From Oscheius tipulae (Eukaryota; Nematoda; Chromadorea; Rhabditida; Rhabditidae), in contig JASJZH010000004.1 in NCBI GenBank assembly GCA_037178975.1, positions 2,170,001 to 2,234,000 on the forward strand: a DNA stretch of 64,000 bases, in the 5' to 3' direction. Below are positions 24,725-36,369 of this stretch, piece after piece. The notes below the pieces were generated by a model, which had not been told where the DNA came from, did no database searches, and saw only the letters and a program-made list of their open reading frames with translations. Position 1 is the first letter of the stretch, and each line of letters opens with the position of its first letter. The translations under genes were made by a program, and so were the position numbers.

Positions 24725-25495
24725 TCCAGAAACTTGATTTTGTTTTTGTTTTGGTTTGGCGGGAGAGAAAAGATCAAAAAGAGTACAGCTACCGGAAGCG
24801 TCTGTGGACTCTGGACTTGGATGGCGCCTGTTTAGACCCGCCTTCCAGAATGATTCATTGATGTATTTGTGGCTGTAGAGAGGGCCAGCTGGCTCTATCT
24901 GTCTCAATGAGAGAGCAATTGATGGTGTAGGCGAGAGAAAGTATAACGTAGGACAATGAAAACACTTTGAAGGATCATGAGAGTCGTCATTTCCTGACCT
25001 TCATTTGGATTAACAGAATTTCTTCACTTGTTGGAATACAAATTGTTTTCGAGTTTCTTCTTCTATACTTATTCAAGCCGTGAAACATGTAATTGTCGGT
25101 AGAGTCGCGTGCAATCTAAGACAGTAGTTCTGAGCTCCCATAGTTAACCTGTGTTCATGACTATGAATGACTGACGTTTTTCTAAACTATCATTCTGTAA
25201 ATTTCTGTTTAAAATTCCTGTAACTACAACAGTATATTCCGAGTCACAACTATATATGTCTTTTCTGCAACACAAACCACTGACATTTATAAGGTCCGCC
25301 AACGGATTCTATACTTTTTGTTTCTTGTTTTCTTCTTTCCGCCGCTTGATGAGAAACAGTTGCTCTGCCGGAGAAAAACAAAAAGGCGGAGACCGGAGGA
25401 GCCCAATGGCAGTTTTGTTCATTCGGTCTTGTCCTGTCCGTCGAGAGCTCTCTTCTCTTTTTTCTGCTCTTCCAATCCAAAAACGATCTTCAGAA

Positions 25496-26657
25496 ATGCG
25501 TTGTCTGATCCTTCTGGCTCTTCTGGGAGCTGTCATGGTCTCTGCCAAGCTGCAGAACATCACTGTCAAGGGAATCGCCGTCTGCGAGAAGAGACGTCTG
25601 GCCAATGCTCATGTTCAGCTCTATGACAAGGATACTCGTGGGTATTTTGATATGGAATAGAGAACAGAGAGACAGGGAGACGGAGAGATAGAGAGAGAGA
25701 CTGATTGCAGTTGACCCCAATGACCTCCTGGCCGAAGTCCACACCAACAGCGAAGGAGAATTCTCCCTCTACGGAGAGGAAGACGAAGTCGGAAAGATCG
25801 AGCCCTTCATCCGCATTCACCACAACTGCAAGGCTAAGGCTGTGAGTGTTTTGCAATTCTCGAACTAACTGATGCAATAGGAGACTACAATGAGCTGTCT
25901 TTTACCTCTTCACTGAAAGAGCAAAGATAAAACAAGACAGTAGAAACACTATCGACGATCACTTCGAGTTCCTTATCGTAGTGGGATCTTCAAAACAAAA
26001 CCCTCCTTAACCAACCAATGAAACCTGGATAATAACAGTTCCCTTGTGTTAATAGCGCACCCACAGGGTACAAGAAGTTAATTCTTTGTCTTTTTCACGA
26101 ACGAATTGACTTCTTCTAAACGTTCCTTGTACTTATACAAGTATCGAAACATTTGGAAACCTCTGAAAGATCACTTTGAAAACAAAACCCCCTAGAATAC
26201 ACGGCAGAGACTTAAAATACTAAAAGTCGCCACGTTGCGGTGACTAGGCATGTAATCCTTTTGACATAAAGCTAAAATTGATACAAGCCAAACCTTCTTG
26301 GTCGACAATGAAACCTAATAAAGACGAGCTAATAAGTGCGCTTCGAGGTTGTGTTTTGAAGGTATATGCAACGAGACATTACTTTTCAAGTAACGTCAGA
26401 CACTTGTACAGTAGATGAAACATAAAAGTTTCTTAGGACAAGTCGCTGGAATGTTGAATGGTAGTCGAGAAAAGATCTGGTTCCTAAAAAAAAGTTTCAT
26501 ATTTGTCCAATCAGAGAAGCCAAAAAGAATTCAAAATTCTCAGGGCTGCACCCGCGTCGGCGACTACACCGTCCCCCAGGATCTGATCGGCGGAACCTAC
26601 GACATGACCTACGTCACCTTGGACATTGTCGTCCACGGAGAGAAGGAAAAGTGCTAA
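25496..26657 (+). CDS. Transthyretin-like secreted protein, copy 2
   Basis: Exons 25496-25637, 25711-25841 and 26544-26657 (TAA) encode 128 aa, with the same exon lengths (142, 131, 114) as copy 1. The signal peptide is [17 protein letters not shown]. Differences from copy 1 concentrate in exon 2 (EVHTNSEGEF against [18 protein letters not shown] against HHSCKAKK). Intron 2 is longer (702 against 366 bases). AATAAA follows at 26700. The starts of the two copies are about 770 bases apart, so they may share regulatory DNA. Confidence 0.9.
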
Positions 26658-26699
26658 GAAAAGATTTGAACCCTATTTGTCTGCCCAGTTTTTGTAAGT

Positions 26700-26705
26700 A
26701 ATAAA
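26700..26705 (+). terminator. Polyadenylation signal AATAAA
   Basis: Forty-three bases past the stop of TTL copy 2. Confidence 0.65.
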
Positions 26706-26741
26706 CCTTTTCTGACTTTGAACTTTTGTATTTTTGTTTCA

Positions 26742-28942
26742 ACAACATGTCTGCACATTAGAATCCGCGTATTCGGGTGTAGGATGAAACGTTTTGGAAA
26801 CAAAGCGGGTGTTTTTATTACACATTACCGGAGTTCTTCGAGCTCCGGCTAATCAATTGTTCTAATGTTGATTGTGATTCGATCATCTGGTACTTGCACC
26901 ACTGTCTGTGTAACGCCGTCACCTTTATGTACATCAGTCACTTACGCTCCTGGCGGAGCGACGCATACTGTATGTGCTCATTTTGTAACTTGAACTGTCC
27001 TGGCTAATCTTGTTAACTCTAATCTGGGATAACACTTGACAAAAAAGTATGCAGTAAGCGAGGCACCTGCTTGTGTAGCTTCTCTGTAAGCGCAAGCGGT
27101 TCTGATGCAACTTTCTGTGACCTGCTCTTCAGTTTTCAACATTTCAACTTTCTTCTTGCAGACGTTCAGAACTTCTTAGTTCAGCCTCGAGAAAAGAAAT
27201 GTTGTTTTCAAGCTTCACTGCAAGCATGAATAAGTTCAACAAAACCAAATACTAGACACGTTACTAAAACTTAAAAATCATCCTTACTTTTTCGTTTCAC
27301 ATTCAATCCCAAATATTCTCTCTATACTGTTTTCTTTTGTTCAGTGAGCTCTCTCGCTCTAGCTCCAGCTTGTTTGGGTCATTATTCTCTCAGAGAATGC
27401 GCTGTAATCACTAAATGTGTGCTGTTTGGCGCGGAGGAGACCGCGAGAGCAACAAGCAACAACAGCCTCGCTTGGAGGTTGGCAGGGGATAAGATGAAGG
27501 GGTGGGAGTGATATTTTTGGTAAGAAAAATAAATCTCAATAAATAAAAACATAAGTATTTCTCTCGCGTTTTCCTTTCTTTGAATGGTCGCTCCAGATTA
27601 TTAACATTCTGAGCCTAACGATTATATAGTCTTAGCTTGAAACAAAACTGTTTTCGAAACATAGTTTGGACCAAAGTTTGTGTTACGTAAAAGTCTTATG
27701 TCATTTACGTTTTTTACAGTGCCTCCAGCTGTCACAGCTACTTTGTTGAATCCTTCCAGACAACAGTTGCCAAATGAAACAGTTGACAGACAACAAAAGT
27801 CAGAGAGTCTAAAAAAAACAAATGTGTAACATGAACTTTTTGAACTTACTGGGGACATTGTTTTATCTACTCACTGCGCTTAAGCTCTTTTCCTTGTAGA
27901 CAAGGATTGCTTGAAACATAAAAGGGATACATGACAATGGCTAGTCAGAAGCAACATATACGTCCATGGAACATAATTTCTTGAGGAATTCATAGTGGCT
28001 CTGCAACGACTTGTTCCGATAAATACTTTATCTGAAACACAAAAAGGTAATAATGAGAGCATGTGTAGAAGGACTGGAGTGTTCGACAAACTGGTGCCAA
28101 TACCCTTTTCCAAACAAAGGTAGCCGATGAAGCAATAACGGAACTGCTTCCCAACAATCATCACGCGGTCAATCCTTTTGAATTTACTGAACTGATAGTC
28201 TCAAAAACTGTGTCAAACATATCGATTTCACCAATTTTTTCCAATAACAATGTTTTTTGAAACACAAAATGTTTCCAGGCACAAGGAACTGTTCACGCTC
28301 AACTTCATCGGTTTAATGAACACTGCGGAATACTTAGTCTAGAACCGAAACAAAAATGGAGTGATATTCCCTTGAATTACGATTTTTACTAACTTTTACG
28401 TTATTCCTGAGTGAGAACAGTACAACAATTGAAACACAAAAGTTCCTCAATTATATATTTATTGCGATCAGGTACTCATCTATGAATACAAAAATGTGCT
28501 GAATCATAGTCTAAATCTTTTACTGTCACCTTTTTGCGACATACCCTTCAAAGGTGAATCAGTTCGTACTTTTTTTCTCGGATAAATGCATTGTCTGAAA
28601 CATCAAAAATACGGGTGAATTAAAGAAGGACTGGAGAGATCGAAAAACTGGTGCCAATACCGTTTTCTAAACAGAGCTATTCAGTGAAACAATAATGGAA
28701 TTTTATCCTCAAAAGTATTTCCGTTCCAGATTCTTTGTTACACTTACTTTTATTTCTATAAACCAGAGCTGTGGGCTGTTGTTTTGGATATCTGATTTTG
28801 GGCCTGTTGACTCTCGTTAAAAACTGGCAAACTCCAAAATCGAGGAGTTACTGGGCTCACTAGTTTTCTCCCAATAGCCCTAATGAACAATAAACATTCT
28901 CTCATCCCCTAACAAATTTTGCTTCTTTGACCCATCTCTCAG
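26742..28942. other. Intergenic or 5' region rich in piRNA motifs
   Basis: No exon is well supported. An open ATG frame at 27415 (MCAVWRGGDRESNKQQQ) is followed by a possible donor after RLE and could be a first exon of the next gene; this is weak. The stretch contains eight minus-strand motifs within about 1.05 kb and a local duplication. Confidence 0.5.
28003..28155. repeat. Local duplication, copy 1 (copy 2 at 28569-28715)
   Basis: AGAAGGACTGGAG, then AAACTGGTGCCAATACC and TTTTCNAAACA, recur in order at 28569-28715. Both copies carry a motif at one end (28033, 28596). Copy 2 has a second intact motif (28685) where copy 1 reads TGAAGCA, one base off. Confidence 0.7.
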
Positions 28943-31864
28943 CTGCCAATCCCGTCATAATTTATTCGGATCCCGTTCCAATTCGGGTCTCATGTTATCG
29001 GGACCACGAACTCTCTCTTCACCCTCTGAGGTCACGTGGGAACCGAGTAGAATATTCTTCGACCTCTTCAAGAAGAGGGACCCTACAATTGCATTGGCGA
29101 CAAAAAGACTAGGTGGGTGTGGACTCACAAAAATTGGAAAACTTGGTCTCGGGAGGACTATGCTGAGGGGTTGGAACATTTATTTGACTGAGAATTCATG
29201 GATGTTTGGCTTTCCGATGTTCCTATTTATGGATAGTATGAAACTTATCGTCAAATTCACTATTTTGAGCCCTTTACTCTGAGCATTTTTTAAAAACAGC
29301 GCTTCCCTTGATGCATGAAAAATGTTCACTATATAGATAAGAAACCTACAGGTGATATTCAGAATTTGAAACGTGTATTCAGTTTGAGAACTTTTTTTGG
29401 TTTCAGATTGCAATAGCCATGGTCTTGGTTCACTGGTTGAGTAACGTAAAAACCTCGTTCATTATGGCTTGGCATAGAAACATTTTTTCACTTTGCCGGG
29501 TCACTTCGGCTTAGGGACATCTGAAGTACTTGAAGATTTTGGTGCAACTCGACAAACTTTAAAGTTGCCTTGGAAATTTTCTTCACTACCAACCTTTGTT
29601 GAAAAATTTTACCAACTTTTAACTGTCATCGTCTTCGTTAATTTTTTTTTCCAGCCTACTCCTCGTTTTGAACACTCTTGCACAACTACTTTGACTATCA
29701 TCAACTTGTGAAACATTTCTGCATTTTTTGGTAACCAAACCTTCTCTTTATCTGTATTTGGAAAACTTGGAAGCTTGAAGAGGAAGAACACTAAAGACGA
29801 GATCACTTCAGAATAAGTAGTTTCTTTAATTTTTTTAAATGTGGAACACTTATACTCATTATTTTCGATGTTCCGAACCATTGCTATCCCTACGAACCCA
29901 TTCCGCTATATAACATGTTTGAAACATTCCTGTATTGTCCTGTAGGTTTCTCTGAGAGACCCATCATCCGGATGTGAAGTCACCTCTAACACATTTTCAA
30001 TAGCCAAAGGACGTCCGTCAAGACCAGTAATGCGCCGTAGGCTCGGTAAGATTCAGCGTTGCGCAACAAATATCAGTTTTTTAATGGTCATACTTGGGCA
30101 CGAGCCTTTGATCATCGGTTGAATCACTGCTGAAATGCTTGTTATATGTCCTTGTCAGAAGCAGAATCACTAGAAGCAAAACGTCTTTGAGCTATCGCTG
30201 GAATATTTGATCGCCCTTCAATGTTTTCCTGTTCTCCAATCTCCTTTTATTCTCAGCCCTGTCACCTCTTCCTCTTTGTCTCGTTTTCCAATCCGTTCCT
30301 CTCCCACTCTTCACCCCCTCACTCTCACTCTCAGCCCACCTTCATTTGTTAAGGAGAGGTGGGCGTAAGCCCATCCTCTTCCAGAGACACGCCTTCTGGA
30401 AGAGAGTCATTCTTCCAGAAGGCTCCTCTTCCTTATGTGCTCGGTTATTTCTAACCTGAAGTGACAGTAGTCAACAATTTGGAAGACACAGTCACTGCCA
30501 CAAAATAATCGAGGTTGATTGCCTTCGGGATGATGTTATTTACCTGGTTTTTCCTTCCTTTTACGCGCTTCATGAACAGCTTTTTGATGTCATGTTTTTC
30601 GTCAGGATCCGCCTGATTCTTGGCTTTTCAGGGGTTGTTTTCCTGTATTTACATAGTTCCCTGTCAATTTTGTATGTTCAGAACTCTTACACTTTTAATG
30701 TGCTTAAAGGAGAACGTACAGTCTTCTTGAGTCTCTGTAGAAGACAGCTTCCCACTTCTAGATATGATGAAATAACACTCACACTCATCGTTGCTATGCT
30801 TTGAGCTGATAGTGAAACATTAAGTGTTATGTTACAGCATATCCCGCATTACACACCACCTTTTGGTTTCAAAGCAACCATAAGTACCGCTAGTAGACCA
30901 CGAGAACAATTCCTAGTTATTGAATACGAAAGGGACGGTGACATTGCGGGTGTATGGGTGCCCCCGGGAACGCATTTTTGAAGTACTTATGGGACTAGAA
31001 GTCTTTCTGCCTTGTTCGGTCCCGTCTACATCTCGTTTTCAATAAGAAAATCTATAACCGACCAAGAAGAGTTTTTTGTTACAACGATGTGTTATCAGGG
31101 AGAACTGACGGCGAGGAGTTTCCAAGGAAAATTTTCTCTCTGCTTCCATGCTCCATTTTTTTCTAAATACTCTTGGGGAAGCAAATTTGTTTAAACAACA
31201 GCTTAATGCAAAATTGATAGATTCGTTGCCTAATATACTGTGGTTGGCTGAGGTTGACGAAAAAGTTCCGGCACTCTTCTGCTCTAGGTGAAGAAATCCA
31301 CCTCCACCCATACTTTCCCCCAAATCCACTTGCGTCAGACACCTCTGATCCGTGGGAACGAACCGGATTCGAGAGCACTAACGCCCATAGGTCCAATTTC
31401 TTAGTCATACTTCTGGGTCACCTGCCTCTGGGAGACTTTGGACTTTCAGTAGCTCTTATTCACCATGAATGTCACTTTTGAAGTACTTTTTTACTTGGTT
31501 TCGCAAATCGAAACGTATTGCAGACTAGACCTGCTTGTATGTGTGCCCCTTTGAGCAGTACCTTATCTTCTTTCTTCGTCCGTCCGTCTGTCTGTCATGG
31601 TGTCTGCACAATTGCATGTCAACACTGATACCCAAAAACGCTGACAGGACATTCCATGTCAAGAGACAAGGAGACAAGCCAGCTGTGCAGGAAACTGTTT
31701 CTAGTGATCAATTCTAAGCAAAAGCCAAAAGGCTGCGAAGCTGGTAAGGAGTCCAAAGCGCAAATTCCCAATTTTTGGACTTCCAATATCACTGTTCCAA
31801 TTGCAGCAGTGACCGGATTTACACCCAGCCCATCGGGTATTCCTCCCACCTTCTTCTCTTATAG
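28943..31864 (+). CDS. Three exons of an unrecognised gene (5' end not found)
   Basis: Exons 28943-29112, 31288-31390 and 31807-31864 have AG acceptors and GT donors, and their phases fit without stops until TAG at 31862-31864. The reading gives about 110 residues, including SEVTWEPSRIFFDLFKKRD, TIALATKRL, EEIHLHPYFPPNPLASD and a C terminus YSSHLLLL. I do not recognise the family. The first intron shown is 2.2 kb and carries three minus-strand piRNA motifs (29709, 29920, 30813). Upstream exons or a start codon are missing; 27415 is a weak candidate. It could be a mis-assembly of chance open frames. Confidence 0.4.
30391..30423. repeat. Perfect 13-bp hairpin
   Basis: GCCTTCTGGAAGA and its exact reverse complement are separated by GAGTCAT. 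It sits in a CTCTTCC-rich stretch within the 2.2-kb intron of the unrecognised gene. Confidence 0.6.
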
Positions 31865-32570
31865 CAAGGGGGAGTCCCCCTACATTTGACTAATGTTGTT
31901 GTGCAGTGTTATTCTATTTCGTGTCAGTAGAGTATTTCAAATAAGTCAGAAAGTTATTCCTAGCAAAATAGCTTTCTCCTTTTCTCGGGGACTTGAATTC
32001 TTCTAAGGGATTTGAAATAAGGGTAGCTGCATAGACGGAACTATTTGGTTCATCCACATCTGGCTCAAACTTCTATGTTAAACGAACAGGTGATATAGAT
32101 AGCTGGATCGATTTGGTCAATTCTGCGGGAATCCAGTTACAAAAAAACTTGTTTCGAAACTTGTAGGTTTTCCAATTTGCTATACAGTCATGTTTTAATC
32201 TTTGGTTGTAGTATATGGTGCCGTGTTACCAACACGTAAAGTTCTATATTGTCGCAACTGGTAAACCTTTTACTTTTTTTTTTTTAAGAAGCTGCTATTG
32301 TTATAACCAGCAGATGAAACATTTATCTATCTGAATTATAGACTCTCTGCTCTGTCAGAATCAACATGGAAACTTGACCAGTCAGACCAGTTTACCGACC
32401 AAAGGTGCGCGCTGTTTTGGCCTGAGGGCGCCCCTGCGTACAAACCTGGCCGAAGCGAACAGTGCCTACAGTTTTAAACAAGAAATCAAGATCCTATAGC
32501 GAGCCCACTTTTCGTTTTGATGCTGTTCTAACTCTCGGAATCTACTTTTTCTCACCAAAAACTATTAATA
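31865..32570. other. Intergenic, no gene seen
   Basis: One minus-strand piRNA motif (32315) and a T-tract near 32274-32285. No supported exon. Confidence 0.6.
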
Positions 32571-32580
32571 CTGTTTCAGG

Positions 32581-33035
32581 ATGCGTGTTCTCTTTGTGCT
32601 TCTCGTAGCGCTCCTTGCCTTGGTCAGCGCCATGCCCCAGTTCACGGCCCCGCGTCTCCGCAAGAGCCAAACGCGTGAGTTGCTCTTCCTTTTTAGAGGT
32701 CAAGAAGGTTGAAACAAGTTTCAATAACGAAAAAGAAGTTTAGCTTGTTTTGCAGTAGCGTGATTTATGTTTCAACTGTTTGGTAAGAGAAAAAAGCGGC
32801 CAGTATAAACAATAAGTGTCTGCAAATTCAACTAGATCCGCGTTTAAAAATGTTTTATCTTCACGTTATAGTCTGACTTTTATTGAAAAACTGATAGCTT
32901 CATGGCGCGATTGGATGTTTGTACAAAAAAAAAAAACTTTTAGAGGAAGCCAACATCCAGCCGTTCATCCGCTTCCGTAAGGCCTACTGGAAGCCGTTTG
33001 GGCCGAGACCCGGGCCCATGCTCTTCGACTACTAG
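32581..33035 (+). CDS. Short secreted peptide precursor, 61 aa
   Basis: Exons 32581-32674 and 32944-33035 (TAG) encode 61 residues. Residues 1-17 (MRVLFVLLVALLALVSA) are a textbook signal peptide. The mature part of about 44 residues is basic and aromatic, with RLRK and FRK basic sites and a tail of KPFGPRPGPMLFDY. The ATG follows a CTGTTTCAG acceptor by one base, so trans-splicing is likely. AATAAA lies at 33234. It could be a neuropeptide-like or antimicrobial peptide; there is no amidation Gly before a dibasic site, so a classical neuropeptide is not shown. Confidence 0.65.
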
Positions 33036-33233
33036 AGCCTTGAGGTGATGTCTCTCTCCCGGTACACAGTCGTCCTCTCTCTTCCCGACACAGACAGACT
33101 GATCTCTTCTCTCCTAGTATAAATATCCTATACGCGTTAGACATTCTCCTTCTTCTTTTTGTTCTCCCTTCTTGTCTCTCGTCATCTCTATGGAGGAGAG
33201 TGAAAGTAATCTGGGAACATGTGTGTGGGGAAG

Positions 33234-33239
33234 AATAAA
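33234..33239 (+). terminator. Polyadenylation signal AATAAA
   Basis: About 200 bases past the stop of the 61-aa peptide gene. Confidence 0.5.
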
Positions 33240-33561
33240 GCATGGAATATGTAAAAAAGGGGGGTTCTCCGGGAAGAATGAAACCAGGGAATGTACTTTA
33301 TGAAAAGTCAAGTGCTACAATTTTCATAATGGGCTGGCTAAACTGACTAGTCGGACAGATTTTGTCGTCTTAGTGAGACAATTATTTTGAATACATTCCT
33401 GACAAATTTGGGTCTTTTACTTGGCATGTCAAGTCTAATACCGTCTACTGGGTCACAGACCAGAGTCTTTGTAGCTCACGCGAAATTGGATGGTGCCCGA
33501 CGGAGCAGACGACAATCCTGGTAGCTTTCACCCTTCCACGTCTACCCAAACGTTCATATAG

Positions 33562-35365
33562 AAGTGGACAAGCGGGAGGAGCGAGGCCAAAAGAAGTCCG
33601 AAGAGAAGTCGGTGAAGGAGAAGAGCGATGATCGAGTGACAAGGAAGAAGAAGCCGAAGACTGGCGGCGAGAAGGAAGAGTTCTCGAGAGAGGAGGAAGG
33701 CAAGAAAAAGAATACGAAGCAGCCACCGAAGTCCTCGTCCAAGAAGGAGAAGCTATTCAGCAGCAGCGGCAGTTCGGCCGCGGCTGTAGTTGCCACGACG
33801 AAGGAACAGAGCCAGAAGAATCTGCATCTTTTCACGAAGAGTCTGAACTGCAAGAAGGAGGCGAAAAAGGAGGAAGATGAGTACCTGAAGCTCCGGAAGC
33901 AGCAACTCCTTACCGACCTTCTGCCGAAGTCGAAGGCTGCCAAGATCCGTCGGTCCGATGAGAAGTTCCCGTGCAACCAGCTCAAAGACATGGAAAAGTG
34001 GAACTTCGGGGCTATCAAGGCCAAGTACATGGCTCTGCATCCGAATGGCAAGTACGCGAACTGGTTCGGCAAGTCCCACGACGAGAGGCATAAGCACGAG
34101 AAGTGCATCACGTGAGTTCTTCTTCATACAATTCTTCCCCCTATCGTAGGACACTAAACCTTGGTCTAAAACAGCCGAAACGCTGTAGTTGCTCCCCTTC
34201 CTTCTGACAGAATGGAGTAAGACCATTCATCAAGAAGAGACAGCCTCTTGTTCAGCTTAGATCTGGTAGTCCCTCCTGTGTTCTAAGGATTAACTACTGC
34301 CTTTTCAATAATACCCTATCATCTGGCTTCATCTGCCTGTTACATCCCTATCTCTATCCTTGTCATTGCGACTCTATCTCTCTTCAAAGTGATCTGTCCC
34401 TATGCGATGAGTAACTCTGTTTCTGTCTGACCAATGCTCACTGTTTCCTTGTCAAGAGGCAGTCCTTTTAGCCAAGAGAGAACAGTAGAGCTACCAATGT
34501 CTTGTCAAATGTTCCTTGTCGACTTCTCAATCCATTCACTGAAACTGTCTACTTCCTGTTTTTCTTCAACTTCAAGGTCCGTGACTCATGAGTAGTGTCT
34601 ATCTCTCTAGGTTCGACTCTTCAGGCCCTTTTCCCGTGGCTTCTAACAAGACTTCTGACTATCTTCCTTACTAGACGTTTCTTAGATACCTAAAAGACTC
34701 TTCTTAAACTGTACCCCTCCAGGATCAAGGACCGAATCCTGCTCCAGCGTCAACAGAACAGCAAGAAGACCCAGAAGACGCAGAAAGAGCCACCGCCCAA
34801 GGAGATGCCGAAACCGACGGGCACGACTTCTCCATTCGACGAGGTCCAGAAGAGCGGACATGTCGGTGGCCAAGACGCTGACGATTTCGACGAGGAGGAG
34901 GTCATGATAAACGTGCGCTACAGCAGTGCTTTGACCGAGAAGGGTCTGCCTTTCTGGCTCGAAGAGGCAGACCAGGCCGAGACGGAGGAAGAGGAAATCG
35001 TCGTGACGAAGGAGGCCGTGCAGAAGGACGGTCAGGAGGCTGTAGACAAGAAGAAGGATACTCCCGGACGCGACGGCAACTTTGACTCGACGGCCGCAAT
35101 CAAGCAGCTGGCCAAGTACGACAAGCTCTTCGATCCGCACGAGGTCTACTTGTCGACGATCAACAACGTGGTGAAGATTTGGAGAGGGGAGCCGGCTTCG
35201 ACGAGGATGCCGACTGAGCCAGCCAGACCGCGTCAGGTCACCTGGAACACGAAGATGATCTCGGCCGACTACGAGAAGGATCTCGGCAGTATCGTGGCCA
35301 AGAAGGGATTTACCTCGATCACCAAGGATCTCAAGTATGTGGCCAAGATCGGCGACAAGGAATAG
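33562..35365 (+). CDS. Lysine-rich charged protein, function unknown (5' end not found)
   Basis: Exons 33562-34111 and 34723-35365 (TAG) join in phase to about 397 residues. An in-frame stop lies eight codons before the first exon's acceptor (CATATAG) with no ATG in between, so an upstream start exon must exist. The first exon is Lys/Glu/Ser-rich (EEKSVKEKSDD, KQPPKSSSKKEK), then becomes more structured (MEKWNFGAIKAKYMALHPNG, WFGKSHDERHKHEKC). The second exon is acidic (DDFDEEEVMINVRYSS, ETEEEEIVV) and ends with a mixed domain (AAIKQLAKYDKLFDPHEVYL, EKDLGSIVAKKGFTSITKDL). There is no signal peptide or membrane segment in what is seen, suggesting a cytoplasmic or nuclear protein. No piRNA motif occurs from 32775 to 36615, the longest gap in the motif-rich part. 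Confidence 0.7.
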
Positions 35366-36369
35366 GAACGATAGTGATAAAAAGTCCGTAACTTCGCCTC
35401 TGTGTCCTTTAGAAGCTTCTAGATTTCCCTTATCTGTCCAAAATAACCTCTTGGTCTTCTTCTCGTTCCAACGTGTGCTGTTCCAAGCAGAGATTCGGCG
35501 ACTTTTGATTGTTTCCATTAAGGATAGCTAACCTGATTGAGACTTCTTTCTGTTCCGGACAGCTTAAACCAGAAAAGATCATGCCAGGCGGCTCTCAAAG
35601 TAGGTACAAAACATCTGCTCTGGTTAGCGAGATGGTTATCGGCAAAAAGGCTGCATAACTTTGCAAATCGTTACAATTTATTGAGTTGTTGTGTAGTTAA
35701 AAAAGACTACAATTCAAAAAGTTCGTTGATTAAACAGATGCTTGTTCTCCCCGAAGGATGCGACTGCTATTCTTTCACTATGTTCATCAAACAGTCTCCC
35801 CAATTCAGTTCTATCAATAGTCATCGTCAGTGTGCCCGAATAAACAGTATTGTATCGTGTCGGACGTCCTCCTTCCATCTCCTTCGACGACTACGGGATG
35901 GGCATGTCGATCAGCAAAACGGAAAATTTTCGGCTGTCCAAGTATAATCACAGATACTAACTTTCACTCACTTCAGTAGAAGTTTATCCACTTCTTTTCA
36001 ATGGAAATGGGTCTTAAAATATAAGGTGTTTGATAAAACAATATTTGAACAGCCGACTGAATCTACTACAAGATTACATAGATAACTATCCATATCAGGG
36101 TTGAATGATACTCTCTTGTTGATATCCGTACCGCGCAAGCCCGGTCTATCTCGTAGTGTCAAATCTCTGCTCTTTTCAATTATTCTTACTGAAACAGCCT
36201 AATCGTAGCGTTTCTTCCTCAAAAGAGTGTTCTTTGTAGTCTCTGCCCCCTCGAACTTCAGTTCTCTTCCCTGTCACCCAATACTCGTCTTTTTGAACGG
36301 GTGTCTAGCGATGAGTCAAAAGGACAATCAAGTAATGAGTCTCACTCATTAATTGAACCAAAACTGCAC
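35366..36369. other. Intergenic, no gene seen
   Basis: No motif TGTTTCA and no supported exon. It contains the 5' region of the first channel gene. Confidence 0.6.

Larger units (their letters stand above)
25081..26741. promoter_or_regulatory. Three piRNA-type motifs around the second TTL gene
   Basis: Minus-strand motifs start at 25081 and 26416, and a plus-strand motif at 26735. 26416 has the strong context GAAACTTTTATGTTTCA read on the minus strand and lies antisense in intron 2 of TTL copy 2. Confidence 0.6.
27638..32774. promoter_or_regulatory. Densest piRNA-motif run, 13 on the minus strand
   Basis: Minus-strand motifs start at 27638, 27775, 27912, 28033, 28258, 28430, 28596, 28685, 29709, 29920, 30813, 32315 and 32710. 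Plus-strand copies are at 32572 and 32768. The first three are spaced exactly 137 bases apart. Several share the upstream context CTTTTnTGTTTCA (27912, 28033, 28430). 32572 (CTGTTTCAG) directly precedes an ATG and may be only a splice acceptor. Confidence 0.65.

Noticed and set aside
29941-30048. Minus-strand stretch reading RRITGLDGRPLAIENVLEV
   Set aside because: Only about 35 stop-free codons, which is common by chance, and no splice partners.
33554-34226. Long minus-strand open frames over the lysine-rich gene
   Set aside because: Phe/Ser/Leu-rich shadows of AAG/GAG codons on the plus strand.
34682-35518. 278-codon minus-strand open frame
   Set aside because: It is the reverse of exon 2 of the lysine-rich gene. 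The plus frame has sensible protein composition and in-phase splicing.
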